A stretch of DNA of 64,000 bases from Pseudomonas moraviensis (GTDB taxonomy: Bacteria; Pseudomonadota; Gammaproteobacteria; Pseudomonadales; Pseudomonadaceae). Both the position numbers and the translations under genes were made by a program. Below, in pieces: positions 44,035 through 52,095 of the stretch (position 1 is the stretch's first letter; each line of letters opens with the position of its first letter). The stretch spans positions 5,936,501 through 6,000,500 of the forward strand of contig NZ_LT629788.1 in NCBI RefSeq assembly GCF_900105805.1, read 5' to 3'. Below the pieces are notes generated by a model. The model made no database searches and was not told where the DNA came from. It saw nothing but the letters and a program-made list of their open reading frames with translations.

Positions 44035-44108
44035 AACCAAATCCTAGCCAGCGCACTTCCGACGGACAACCTGCAAAACCTGTCGGAAACTTCCTTGTAA
44101 ACGCGTCC

Positions 44109-44198
44109 ATGTAGGAGCTGCCGTAGGCTGCGATCCGTTGATTTTTAAACAGCAAAATCAAAAGATCGCAGCCTCGTTGCACTCGTCAGCTCCTACAT
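44109..44198. repeat. Palindromic intergenic element, GATCGCAG type
   Basis: An inverted pair of GTAGGAGCTGCCGTAGGCTGCGATC arms; the right arm is interrupted (GCCTCGTTGCACTCGTCAGCTCC). It lies between the DUF6124 leader and the end of the LysR gene. Confidence 0.8.
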
Positions 44199-44218
44199 GA
44201 AGTCAGCGGTGTTTAAAG

Positions 44219-45187
44219 TCAGGTGGCGACGCGCGCGCCAGCCAGGCTCCCGCTCAATTCGTACGCGACCAATTCCGCCTGATGCGCCGCCAATATCTCC
44301 GGCAACGATCCACGCAAATATTCCACCCAGGTCTTGATCTTCGCATCCAGGTACTGCCGCGACGGGTAGATCGCGTAGAGGTTGAGTTCCTGGGAGCGGT
44401 AGTTCGGCATCACCCGCACCAGTGTGCCGTTACGCAAACCTTCGATCGCCGCATACACCGGCAGCACGCCAACGCCCATGCCGCTGGTGATCGCGGTTTT
44501 CATGGCGTCGGCGGAGTTCACCAGAAACGGTGAGCTGTTGATCGTGACCATTTCCTGACCGTCCGGGCCGTCGAAGGTCCATTTCTCCAGCGGAATCACC
44601 GGGCTGACCAGGCGCAGGCAGGCGTGGTTGAGCAGGTCGCTGGGTTTCTGCGCGGCGCCGTTGGCTTTCACGTAGGCCGGCGAGGCGCAGACGATGCTGT
44701 AGGTGATACCCAGGCGCTGAGAAACGAAGCCGGAATCGGGCAGTTCACTGGCGAGGACGATCGAGACGTCGTAGCCCTCGTCGAGCAGATCCGGCACGCG
44801 GTTGGCCAGAGTCAGGTCGAAGGTCACGTCGGGGTGGGTCTTGCGGTAGCGGGCGATGGCGTCGATGACGAAGTGCTGGCCGATGCCGGTCATGGTGTGC
44901 ACTTTCAGCTGGCCGGCCGGGCGCGCGTGGGCGTCGCTGGCTTCCGCTTCGGCTTCTTCAACGTAGGCGAGGATCTGCTCGCAGCGCAGCAGGTAGCGTT
45001 TGCCGGCCTCGGTCAGGGCGATGCGCCGGGTCGTACGGTTGAGCAGGCGGGTTTGCAGGTGGGCTTCCAGGTTGGAGACCGCGCGCGAGACGTTGGCGGT
45101 GGTGGTGTCCAATTGCACGGCGGCGGCGGTGAAGCTGCCCGCTTCGGCAACACAACTAAAGGCGCGCATGTTTTGCAAAGTGTCCAT
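44219..45187 (-). CDS. LysR family regulator
   Basis: A 322-residue LysR protein with the N-terminal HTH at about residues 4-62 (MRAFSCVAEAGSFTAAAVQL, ANVSRAVSNLEAHLQTRLLN) and a CrgA-like effector domain (YDVSIVLASELPDSGFVSQR). It is divergent from the efflux operon starting at 45467 and resembles regulators of aromatic-acid efflux (AaeR) and oxidoreductase genes; control of that operon is inference. Confidence 0.88.
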   Translation of the reverse strand: MDTLQNMRAFSCVAEAGSFTAAAVQLDTTTANVSRAVSNLEAHLQTRLLNRTTRRIALTEAGKRYLLRCEQILAYVEEAEAEASDAHARPAGQLKVHTMTGIGQHFVIDAIARYRKTHPDVTFDLTLANRVPDLLDEGYDVSIVLASELPDSGFVSQRLGITYSIVCASPAYVKANGAAQKPSDLLNHACLRLVSPVIPLEKWTFDGPDGQEMVTINSSPFLVNSADAMKTAITSGMGVGVLPVYAAIEGLRNGTLVRVMPNYRSQELNLYAIYPSRQYLDAKIKTWVEYLRGSLPEILAAHQAELVAYELSGSLAGARVAT

Positions 45188-45340
45188 GGGGTGCTCTCAA
45201 GGGAGATGGCAAATTGTGACACGAAGTTTCAGGGGCTGAGACCCCCGACCAAGGGATTATCTCGTTAACCGTAACAAAGATTCACAGAAATCCCAGCTTA
45301 TCGCCGCAGAGGCACCTCCATAGAATTGCGCCGGTCCCTG

Positions 45341-45425
45341 GGTAGGAGCTGCCGAAGGCTGCGATCTGTAGATTTTGTTTTAAGGGAAGCAAGATCAAAA
45401 GCTCGCAGCCTTCGGCAGCTCCTGC
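45341..45425. repeat. Palindromic intergenic element, GATCGCAGCC type
   Basis: Inverted arms of about 26 bases separated by about 33 bases, in the divergent promoter region between the LysR gene and the efflux operon. The right arm reads AAGCTCGCAGCC. It ends about 40 bases before the start of the outer-membrane lipoprotein gene. Confidence 0.82.
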
Positions 45426-45466
45426 ACAAGTCCCTCGATTGATCCTTTTCTCAGGAATTCGCAGCT

Positions 45467-46966
45467 GTGCCGCGTCGCATCAACAGAGCGCTTTTGCCGC
45501 TCAGTGTTCTGGCTTTAACCCTGGCTCTCGGCGGCTGCATCTCTACCCAAGGCATTGCCCCACACGGCGAGGCGCTGGAGGCCGATTCACTGGCCACTGA
45601 CGCGGCCATTGCCGAGGCCGCCAAAGACGCCCACTGGCCCACCGCCCATTGGTGGCAGGCGTTTGGTGATGCGCAACTCAATCGCTGGATCGACCTCGCC
45701 GTGCAAGGCAGCCCGAGCATGGCCATGGCCGCCGCGCGTGTGCGTCAGGCGAAAGCGATGGCCGGTGTTGCCGAAGCGGCCGAGGCGTTGCAGATCAACG
45801 GCCAGTCGACCCTCAAGCGGCACAACTGGCCGACCGATCAGTTCTATGGCCCGGGCGACCTGGCCAACACCACGACGTGGGACAACAACGCCGCGCTGGG
45901 CTTCAGCTACGCCCTCGACCTCTGGGGCCGCGAGCGCAATGCCAGTGAACGGGCGGTGGATCTGGCGCATGTCAGCGTCGCCGAGGCGCGTTTGGCGCAG
46001 TTGGAGCTGCAGAGCAACATCGTCCGGGCCTACATCGAACTGTCACTGCATTACGCCCAGCGCGACATCGTTGCCGCGACGCTCAAGCAGCAACAGCAGA
46101 TTCTCGATCTGGCGCAGAAACGCCTCAGCGGCGGTATCGGCACGCACTTCGAAGTCAGCCAGGCCGAAGCGCCGCTGCCCGAAACCCATCGGCAACTCGA
46201 TGCGCTGGACGAGGAAATCGCCCTGAGCCGCAACCAGATTGCCGCGCTGGCCGGCAAAGGTCCTGGCGCGGGTGCGCGGCTGCAACGGCCGACGCTGTCC
46301 TTGGCGGCGCCGTTGAAGTTGCCCTCGGCGTTGCCCGCCGAACTGCTCGGCCAGCGTCCGGACGTGGTCGCCAGTCGCTGGCAAGTGGCGGCGCAGGCAC
46401 GCGGCATCGATGTTGCCCACGGCGGTTTTTACCCCAACGTCGACCTGGTCGGCAGCCTCGGCTACATGGCCACCGGCGGTGGGGCGCTGGAGTTTTTGAC
46501 CGGCAAGAAACTCAACTACAACGTTGGCCCGGCCATCTCGTTGCCGATCTTCGACGGCGGCCGACTGCGGGGCGAATTGGGCGAAGCGGCGGCCGGTTAT
46601 GACATCGCCGTGGCGCATTACAACCAGACCCTCATCAACGCCCTGAAGAACATTTCCGATCAGTTGATCCGCCGCGAGTCGATGGACAAGCAACAGGACT
46701 TCGCCGCCGAGTCCGTCGCCGCAGCGCAGAAGACTTACGACATCGCGATGATCGCCTATCAACGCGGCCTCACCGATTACCTCAATGTGCTGAATGCGCA
46801 AACGCTGCTGTTCAAGCAGCAGCAGGTGCAGCAGCAGGTGCAGGCCGCGCGGTTGAGTGCGCATGCCGAACTGGTGACGGCGCTGGGTGGTGGCCTCGGT
46901 GCGGGTGAGGACGTGCCGACGGCCGAGCAGACCCAAGCCCCGAAAACCCCGGCGCTCCTGCGGTGA
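45467..46966 (+). CDS. outer-membrane efflux lipoprotein, NodT/OprM family
   Basis: A 499-residue TolC-like outer-membrane factor. It has a lipoprotein signal with lipobox ALGGC (Cys about 24) and two OEP repeats with long coiled-coil segments; WWQAFGDAQLNRWIDLA is the usual first-repeat start. The GTG start follows AGGA by 10 bases. It is the first gene of an operon with FUSC, DUF1656 and HlyD-like proteins, so it should provide the outer-membrane channel for that pump. Confidence 0.9.
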   Translation: MPRRINRALLPLSVLALTLALGGCISTQGIAPHGEALEADSLATDAAIAEAAKDAHWPTAHWWQAFGDAQLNRWIDLAVQGSPSMAMAAARVRQAKAMAGVAEAAEALQINGQSTLKRHNWPTDQFYGPGDLANTTTWDNNAALGFSYALDLWGRERNASERAVDLAHVSVAEARLAQLELQSNIVRAYIELSLHYAQRDIVAATLKQQQQILDLAQKRLSGGIGTHFEVSQAEAPLPETHRQLDALDEEIALSRNQIAALAGKGPGAGARLQRPTLSLAAPLKLPSALPAELLGQRPDVVASRWQVAAQARGIDVAHGGFYPNVDLVGSLGYMATGGGALEFLTGKKLNYNVGPAISLPIFDGGRLRGELGEAAAGYDIAVAHYNQTLINALKNISDQLIRRESMDKQQDFAAESVAAAQKTYDIAMIAYQRGLTDYLNVLNAQTLLFKQQQVQQQVQAARLSAHAELVTALGGGLGAGEDVPTAEQTQAPKTPALLR

Positions 46967-46990
46967 AGCCAGTTCGGGATTACGCCGATC

Positions 46991-47090
46991 CCTGTGGCGA
47001 GGGAGCTTGCTCCCGCTCGAGTGCGCAGCGCTCGCAAGATTTTTGCGGCCGCTGCGCAGCCCAGCGGGAGCAAGCGCCCTCGCCACAGGT
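46991..47090. repeat. inverted repeat, CCTGTGGCGAGGGAGCTTGCTC type
   Basis: A third palindromic family: inverted arms CCTGTGGCGAGGG...GCTCCCGCT and AGCGGGAGCAAGC...CCTCGCCACAGG, with an internal GTGCGCAGCG-rich hairpin. It lies inside the efflux operon between its first two genes. Confidence 0.82.
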
Positions 47091-47142
47091 TTTGTGTACT
47101 GCATAAAAAATTCTTCGATCCTCATTTATTGAGCAGGATTCA

Positions 47143-49335
47143 ATGACTCCCTTGCCCGCACCTCTACGCTGGCTCCACTCCCTGGAATGGCGTCGCGGTT
47201 TCTTCGACTGGGCACGCAGCGATGGCGTGACCTGGGTGTATATCTTCAAAGTTTTGCTCGCTGCGTTTCTCACGCTGTGGCTGGCGATGCGTCTGGAGTT
47301 GCCGCAACCGCGCACGGCGATGATCACTGTGTTCATCGTCATGCAGCCGCAGAGCGGCCAGGTGTTCGCCAAGAGTTTCTATCGCTTCCTCGGCACGCTG
47401 GCCGGGTCGGCGATGATGGTCACGCTGATCGCTTTATTCGCGCAGAACACCGAACTGTTTCTCGGCTCGCTGGCGATCTGGGTCGGCATCTGCTCGGCCG
47501 GTGCCGCCCGTTGCCGCAACTTTCGCGCGTATGGTTTTGTCCTTGCCGGTTACACAGCGGCGATGGTCGGATTGCCGGCGCTGGCGCATCCCGACGGCGC
47601 ATTCATGGCTGCAGTGTGGCGGGTGCTGGAGATCTCGCTGGGGATTCTCTGTGCGACGCTGATCAGCGCCGCGATTCTGCCGCAGACCGCCAGCGCAGCG
47701 ATGCGCAACGCCTTGTATCAGCGCTTCGGTGTGTTCGCCCTGTTCGTCACCGACGGCTTGCGCGGACGCAGCAAAGCCGAGGCCTTCGAAGCCAGCAACG
47801 TGCGCTTCATTGCCGAGGCCGTCGGCCTGGAAGGACTGCGCAGCGTGACCGTGTTCGAAGACCCGCACATGCGCCGGCGCAACGGTCGGCTGAGTCGTTT
47901 GAACAGCGAGTTCATGGGCATCACCACGCGCTTCAACGCCTTGCATCAGTTGCTTGAACGCCTGCGCGGCAATGGCGAGGAACATGTCGTGGCGGCAATA
48001 AAACCGGGTCTGCAGGATCTGGCCGAAGTGCTCGACGGCTTCAGCGGCCGCGCCCTGACCAGCCCTGACGCGGCCCGTTTGGCTTCCGCGCTTTCGATCT
48101 ACAAGGAAGGCTTGCCGACACGGGTGCGCACCCTGCGCGGGATCTTCCAGAGCAGCGATCCGAGTGAAGCCGAACAACTGGATTTCCACACCGCCTACGA
48201 ATTGCTCTACCGCTTCGTCGATGACCTGCACAGTTATGCCCAGACCCACGCGTCCCTGGCCGAACACCGCCACGAACGTGAACGCTGGGACGAGCCGTTC
48301 ACCCCGCAAACCAACTGGTGGGCGGCGGCCGCCTCAGGGATCCGTGCCTCGTTCATCCTGATCGTGCTGGGCAGTTACTGGGTCGCGACGGCGTGGCCGA
48401 GCGGGGCGACCATGACCCTGATCGCCGCCGCCACTGTCGGTTTGTCTGCGGCTACACCGAACCCGAAACGCATGGCGTTTCAGATGGCCTGCGGGACTTT
48501 TCTCGGCGCGTTGATCGGCTTCGTCGAGATGTTTTTCATCTTCCCGTGGATCGACGGTTTCCCCTTGCTCTGCGTGATGCTCGCACCGGTGATCGTGCTC
48601 GGTTCGTTCCTCGCCTCACGGCCGCAGTACGCCGGTGTCGGGCTGGGCCTGCTGATTTTTTTCAGCACCGGTTCGGTGCCGGACAACCTCACGATTTACA
48701 ACCCTTACACCTTCATCAACGACTACATCGCCATGGTCATGGGCATGCTCGTGTGTGCCGCCGCCGGGGCGATCATTCTGCCGCCGAACAGCCGCTGGTT
48801 ATGGCAGCGCCTGGAGCAGGATCTGCGCGGGCAAGTGGTCTACGCGATCAGCGGCAAGCTCAAGGGCCTGGCCTCGAGTTTCGAGAGCCGCACCCGCGAC
48901 TTGTTGCATCAGGCGTATGGCCTGGCGGCCGGGCAACCGAAGGTGCAGAAGAGTCTGCTGCGCTGGATGTTCGTGGTGCTCGAAGTCGGTCACGCGATCA
49001 TCGAGTTGCGCAAGGAGCAGGCGATCCTGCCGGTGCATCCGGCGTACGCCGAATCGCAGCCGTGGCGCCAGGCAATCCGTGTGATGGGCCGCGCGCTGGT
49101 GCGCCTGTTCCTGCAGCCGAACGCGAGCAATCTTGAGCGTGCACTGGTGGCGGTCGATCATGCCATCAGCCGCGTCGCCGCCACCGATGAACCGTTCGCG
49201 CCGCACTTCGATACCTCGGCGCTACGGCGGGTGAAAAGCTATCTGCACTTCATCCGCACCTCATTGCTCGACCCGCAATCACCCCTCGCCGAATTCGCTC
49301 CCGTCAGGCCCGAAGGACTTGCCCATGCCTCGTGA
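47143..49335 (+). CDS. FUSC family transporter, AaeB-like
   Basis: A 730-residue inner-membrane protein with two blocks of TM helices (about 35-180 and 395-545) separated by a large soluble segment, the pattern of aromatic-acid efflux pumps (AaeB, FUSC). Characteristic stretches are RTAMITVFIVMQPQSGQVFA and NWWAAAASGIRASFILIVLG. It is expected to export aromatic carboxylates or similar weak acids. The last 11 bases overlap the DUF1656 gene. Confidence 0.9.
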   Translation: MTPLPAPLRWLHSLEWRRGFFDWARSDGVTWVYIFKVLLAAFLTLWLAMRLELPQPRTAMITVFIVMQPQSGQVFAKSFYRFLGTLAGSAMMVTLIALFAQNTELFLGSLAIWVGICSAGAARCRNFRAYGFVLAGYTAAMVGLPALAHPDGAFMAAVWRVLEISLGILCATLISAAILPQTASAAMRNALYQRFGVFALFVTDGLRGRSKAEAFEASNVRFIAEAVGLEGLRSVTVFEDPHMRRRNGRLSRLNSEFMGITTRFNALHQLLERLRGNGEEHVVAAIKPGLQDLAEVLDGFSGRALTSPDAARLASALSIYKEGLPTRVRTLRGIFQSSDPSEAEQLDFHTAYELLYRFVDDLHSYAQTHASLAEHRHERERWDEPFTPQTNWWAAAASGIRASFILIVLGSYWVATAWPSGATMTLIAAATVGLSAATPNPKRMAFQMACGTFLGALIGFVEMFFIFPWIDGFPLLCVMLAPVIVLGSFLASRPQYAGVGLGLLIFFSTGSVPDNLTIYNPYTFINDYIAMVMGMLVCAAAGAIILPPNSRWLWQRLEQDLRGQVVYAISGKLKGLASSFESRTRDLLHQAYGLAAGQPKVQKSLLRWMFVVLEVGHAIIELRKEQAILPVHPAYAESQPWRQAIRVMGRALVRLFLQPNASNLERALVAVDHAISRVAATDEPFAPHFDTSALRRVKSYLHFIRTSLLDPQSPLAEFAPVRPEGLAHAS

Positions 49336-49525
49336 AATCGCTTTCCACGGCGTGTACATGCCGACCATGACCCTGATGTTTTTCGTCGCTGCGGGGCTGG
49401 CCTGGGCGCTGGACCGCTTTCTCTCGGGGTTCGATCTGTACCGTTTTTTCTGGCACCCGGCGCTGCTGCGTCTGAGCCTGTTTACCTGTCTGTTCGGCGC
49501 CATGGCGCTGACTGTCTACCGCTGA
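49325..49525 (+). CDS. DUF1656 family small membrane protein (AaeX-like)
   Basis: A 66-residue protein with two hydrophobic helices (TLMFFVAAGLAWALDRFL and LLRLSLFTCLFGAMALTVY) starting MPREIAFHGVYMP. It matches AaeX/DUF1656, always found between the FUSC and HlyD-like genes. The ATG at 49325 has AAGGA 7 bases upstream. The role in the pump is unknown. Confidence 0.9.
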   Translation: MPREIAFHGVYMPTMTLMFFVAAGLAWALDRFLSGFDLYRFFWHPALLRLSLFTCLFGAMALTVYR

Positions 49526-49548
49526 CTCTCTCTCTGAAGAAGGCCCCG

Positions 49549-50415
49549 ATGAAAAAGTTTTTCAGCCTGCTCGCGACCCTGCTGGTACTGGCCCTGGCGC
49601 TGTGGATCGGCCGCACGTTGTGGGAGCACTACATGAACACGCCGTGGACTCGCGATGGCCGCGTTCGTGCCGACATCATCAACGTCGCCGCCGACGTCAC
49701 TGGCGAAGTGGTAGAAGTGCCGGTGCGTGACAATCAGTTGGTGAAGAAGGGCGATCTGCTGATGCGCATCGACCCTGAGCACTACCGCATCGCGGTCAGG
49801 CAGGCGCAGTCGCTGGTTGCCTCGCGCAAGTCGACCTGGGAGATGCGCAAGGTCAACGCCCACCGCCGCGCCGACCTCGACAACCTGGTGATCTCCAAGG
49901 AAAACCGCGACGACGCCAGCAACATCGCCGACGCCGCGCTGGCTGACTACCAACATGCCCAGGCACAACTGGAAGCGGCCGAACTCAACCTCAAACGCAC
50001 CGAAGTGCGCGCCGCGGTGGACGGCTACGTGACCAACCTCAACGTGCATCGCGGCGACTATGCACGCATCGGCGAGGCGAAAATGGCTGTGGTCGATATG
50101 AACTCGTTCTGGGTTTACGGCTTCTTCGAAGAGACCAAACTGCCGCATGTGAAAGTCGGTGACGAAGCCGATATGCAATTGATGAGCGGCGAAGTGCTCA
50201 AGGGCCATGTCGAGAGCATTTCACGCGGCATCTACGACCGCGACAACCCGGAAAGTCGCGAGCTGATCGCCGATGTGAACCCGACGTTCAACTGGGTGCG
50301 CCTGGCGCAGCGCGTGCCGGTGCGGATACACATCGATGAGGTGCCGGAAGGGGTTTTGTTGGCGGCAGGGATTACTTGCACGGTGGTGGTGAACCAGACT
50401 GCTGCGAAGCTCTGA
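49549..50415 (+). CDS. HlyD family periplasmic adaptor, AaeA-like
   Basis: A 288-residue membrane-fusion protein. An N-terminal TM anchor (LLATLLVLALALWIGRTLW) is followed by NTPWTRDGRVRADIINVAAD, the AaeA/EmrA lipoyl half-motif, a helical hairpin at about 80-145, and RTEVRAAVDGYVTNLNVHRG with the beta-barrel end. It links the FUSC inner-membrane pump to the NodT-type outer-membrane factor. The start is 23 bases after the DUF1656 stop codon. Confidence 0.92.
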   Translation: MKKFFSLLATLLVLALALWIGRTLWEHYMNTPWTRDGRVRADIINVAADVTGEVVEVPVRDNQLVKKGDLLMRIDPEHYRIAVRQAQSLVASRKSTWEMRKVNAHRRADLDNLVISKENRDDASNIADAALADYQHAQAQLEAAELNLKRTEVRAAVDGYVTNLNVHRGDYARIGEAKMAVVDMNSFWVYGFFEETKLPHVKVGDEADMQLMSGEVLKGHVESISRGIYDRDNPESRELIADVNPTFNWVRLAQRVPVRIHIDEVPEGVLLAAGITCTVVVNQTAAKL

Positions 50416-50433
50416 CAGACCGCGTCGTCCCCT

Positions 50434-50456
50434 TCGCGAGCAGGCTCGCTCCCACA
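50434..50456. repeat. single REP element after the efflux operon
   Basis: TCGCGAGCAGGCTCGCTCCCACA, unpaired, between the convergent efflux and SDR genes; a degenerate partner (CCCTGTGAGAGCGGG) follows at 50480. Confidence 0.7.
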
Positions 50457-50504
50457 CTGAATCCAGGCCGCACCGAAGATCCCTGTGAGAGCGGGCCGCC
50501 CTGC

Positions 50505-51329
50505 CTAGAGTTTCGCGCGCAAGCCGAACCGCTTCATCAACGTCGATTCCAGCAAACCCTTGGGCAGCAACGCCGCCAACAACGGCAACGCGCGGCTGCC
50601 ATTGCCGATGCGGATCAAGCGTGGCGGGTTGCTCTGCTGCACAGCCTTGAGCACCTCGGCGGCAAACTCATTGGCCGGTGTCGGCTTATCCTGCGACGCC
50701 TTGGCCCGCGCGCGAATGCCCTCACGCAGCGGAAACCACGGCGACTGCTCGTTGATCAACTGCTCGGCCTCGTGCCCGGCGTTTTTGGCAAAACTCGATT
50801 GAATCGCGCCGGGCTGGACTTCCATCACGCGGATACCGAACGGCGCCAGCTCCATGCGCAGGGCATCGCTCAGCGCATGCACCGCCGCTTTCGACGCGCA
50901 GTAGGCACCGGCGAATGGCGTGACCAGCACACCGGACACGCTGCCGATATTCACCACCAGACCTTTGGCCTGACGCAGCAGCGGAAACAGCGCGCGGGTG
51001 ACACCGACAATCGAAAAGACATTGGTCTCGAACTGGCGCTGCATGGCCGCTACGCCGCCGTCGAGCAACGGCCCCATGGCGCCGTAACCGGCGTTGTTGA
51101 TCAATACATCGAGGCCGCCGTGTTGCTGGTGGAGGCGCTCGGCGAGTTGTTCCAGCGCGGCGCCATCGTTGACGTCCAGCTGGATCGCGATGAAACCGGC
51201 GGCGCTGAGCGCGGCGACGTCTTGCGTCTTGCGCGCGCTGGCCCAGACTTCGTAGCCGGCGGCTTTGAACGCATCGGCAAGGGCGCGGCCGATGCCGCTG
51301 GAACAACCGGTAATCAACGCAACGGGCAT
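50505..51329 (-). CDS. SDR family oxidoreductase
   Basis: A 274-residue classical short-chain dehydrogenase. The cofactor motif is TGCSSGIGRALADAF near the N-terminus; NNAGYG, the Ser region NIGSVSGVLV and the YCASK catalytic motif follow. The ATG at 51329 has AAGGA 7 bases upstream; a TTG at 51347 would extend the protein through it. The extended C-terminus is like that of DltE/retinol-type SDRs. The substrate is unknown. Confidence 0.88.
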   Translation of the reverse strand: MPVALITGCSSGIGRALADAFKAAGYEVWASARKTQDVAALSAAGFIAIQLDVNDGAALEQLAERLHQQHGGLDVLINNAGYGAMGPLLDGGVAAMQRQFETNVFSIVGVTRALFPLLRQAKGLVVNIGSVSGVLVTPFAGAYCASKAAVHALSDALRMELAPFGIRVMEVQPGAIQSSFAKNAGHEAEQLINEQSPWFPLREGIRARAKASQDKPTPANEFAAEVLKAVQQSNPPRLIRIGNGSRALPLLAALLPKGLLESTLMKRFGLRAKL

Positions 51330-51365
51330 GGCGCATTCCTTGTGCAAAATAAGGTGTGGAGGAGA

Positions 51366-51830
51366 TCAGTCGGAGAAACTGCCCTGCAAGTGCTCGGCGC
51401 GAAACTCCAGGCTTTGCGGGCGATAGCCGGGGCGCAGCGGCGGCAGTGGCAAGCAGTCCTCCCACGTGGCGCCGGCCTGCAGTTCGCCGGGGCCGCGATA
51501 ACGCGGGGCTGTGTATTGATTGTCCGCCAGGTTGACCGTATCGCCCGGCGCATAGGCAGCGATGCGCCAACGCAGTTCGGTCAACGGCACGTCGTTGCGG
51601 TTGTTCATTTTCAATTGCAGCGGACGGTCGGCCGGGCATTGTTCGGGAGCGTAAGCGATGCGCAGTTCCAGGCGCGCGAGTTGCTTGATCTCGCGGTTGT
51701 CCAGCCACACCACCCACATGGCCACAAAACCCAGCCCGATTGCCGCCGCCACCGAAACCGGCAAGGCCTTGGCCGGATAGCGCAGCAGCAGGATCAACCA
51801 GGTGATGACCAGCAGGATGCCGATGAACAT
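51366..51830 (-). CDS. uncharacterised membrane protein (154 aa)
   Basis: A 154-residue protein with two N-terminal TM helices (FIGILLVITWLILLLRY, VSVAAAIGLGFVAMWVVWL) and a soluble, probably beta-rich periplasmic domain with two Cys (EQC and DCL) that could form a disulfide. The LRPGYRPQSLEFRAEHLQG ending may be family-specific. I do not recognise the family. It lies 36 bases upstream of the SDR gene on the same strand, possibly in one operon. Confidence 0.75.
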   Translation of the reverse strand: MFIGILLVITWLILLLRYPAKALPVSVAAAIGLGFVAMWVVWLDNREIKQLARLELRIAYAPEQCPADRPLQLKMNNRNDVPLTELRWRIAAYAPGDTVNLADNQYTAPRYRGPGELQAGATWEDCLPLPPLRPGYRPQSLEFRAEHLQGSFSD

Positions 51831-51918
51831 GTCGGATAACCTCGCAGAGACAGAGAGGCATCCTACCTAAGCGCAGGGGAGGTTGGCGATGGGCATTGGC
51901 ACCAAGGGTGTCTGAGAG

Positions 51919-51993
51919 GGCCTCTTCGCGAGCAAGCTCGCTCCCACAGGGAAAGTTTTCAAGTGTGGGAGCGAGCCTGCTCGCGAAGAGGCC
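51919..51993. repeat. REP-type inverted pair
   Basis: GGCCTCTTCGCGAGCAAGCTCGCTCCCACA and its reverse complement separated by about 14 bases, forming a long hairpin. It lies upstream of the membrane protein gene and beyond the alginate operon terminator. Confidence 0.85.
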
Positions 51994-52015
51994 ATTTCTG
52001 GCTACACAGAATCAA

Positions 52016-52080
52016 GACAAAAAAAGCCCCCGCCCAGCCCGCTGCGGATAGGGGACGCAACGGGCTGGACGAGGGCTTCT
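52016..52080 (-). terminator. Rho-independent terminator of the alginate operon
   Basis: A long GC-rich stem (AGCCCCCGCCCAGCCCG, 52025-52041, with CGGGCTGGACGAGGGCT, 52061-52077), followed on the minus strand by about seven U. It lies 16 bases after the algA stop codon. Confidence 0.9.
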
Positions 52081-52095
52081 TGTTTCAGCGAGCGA

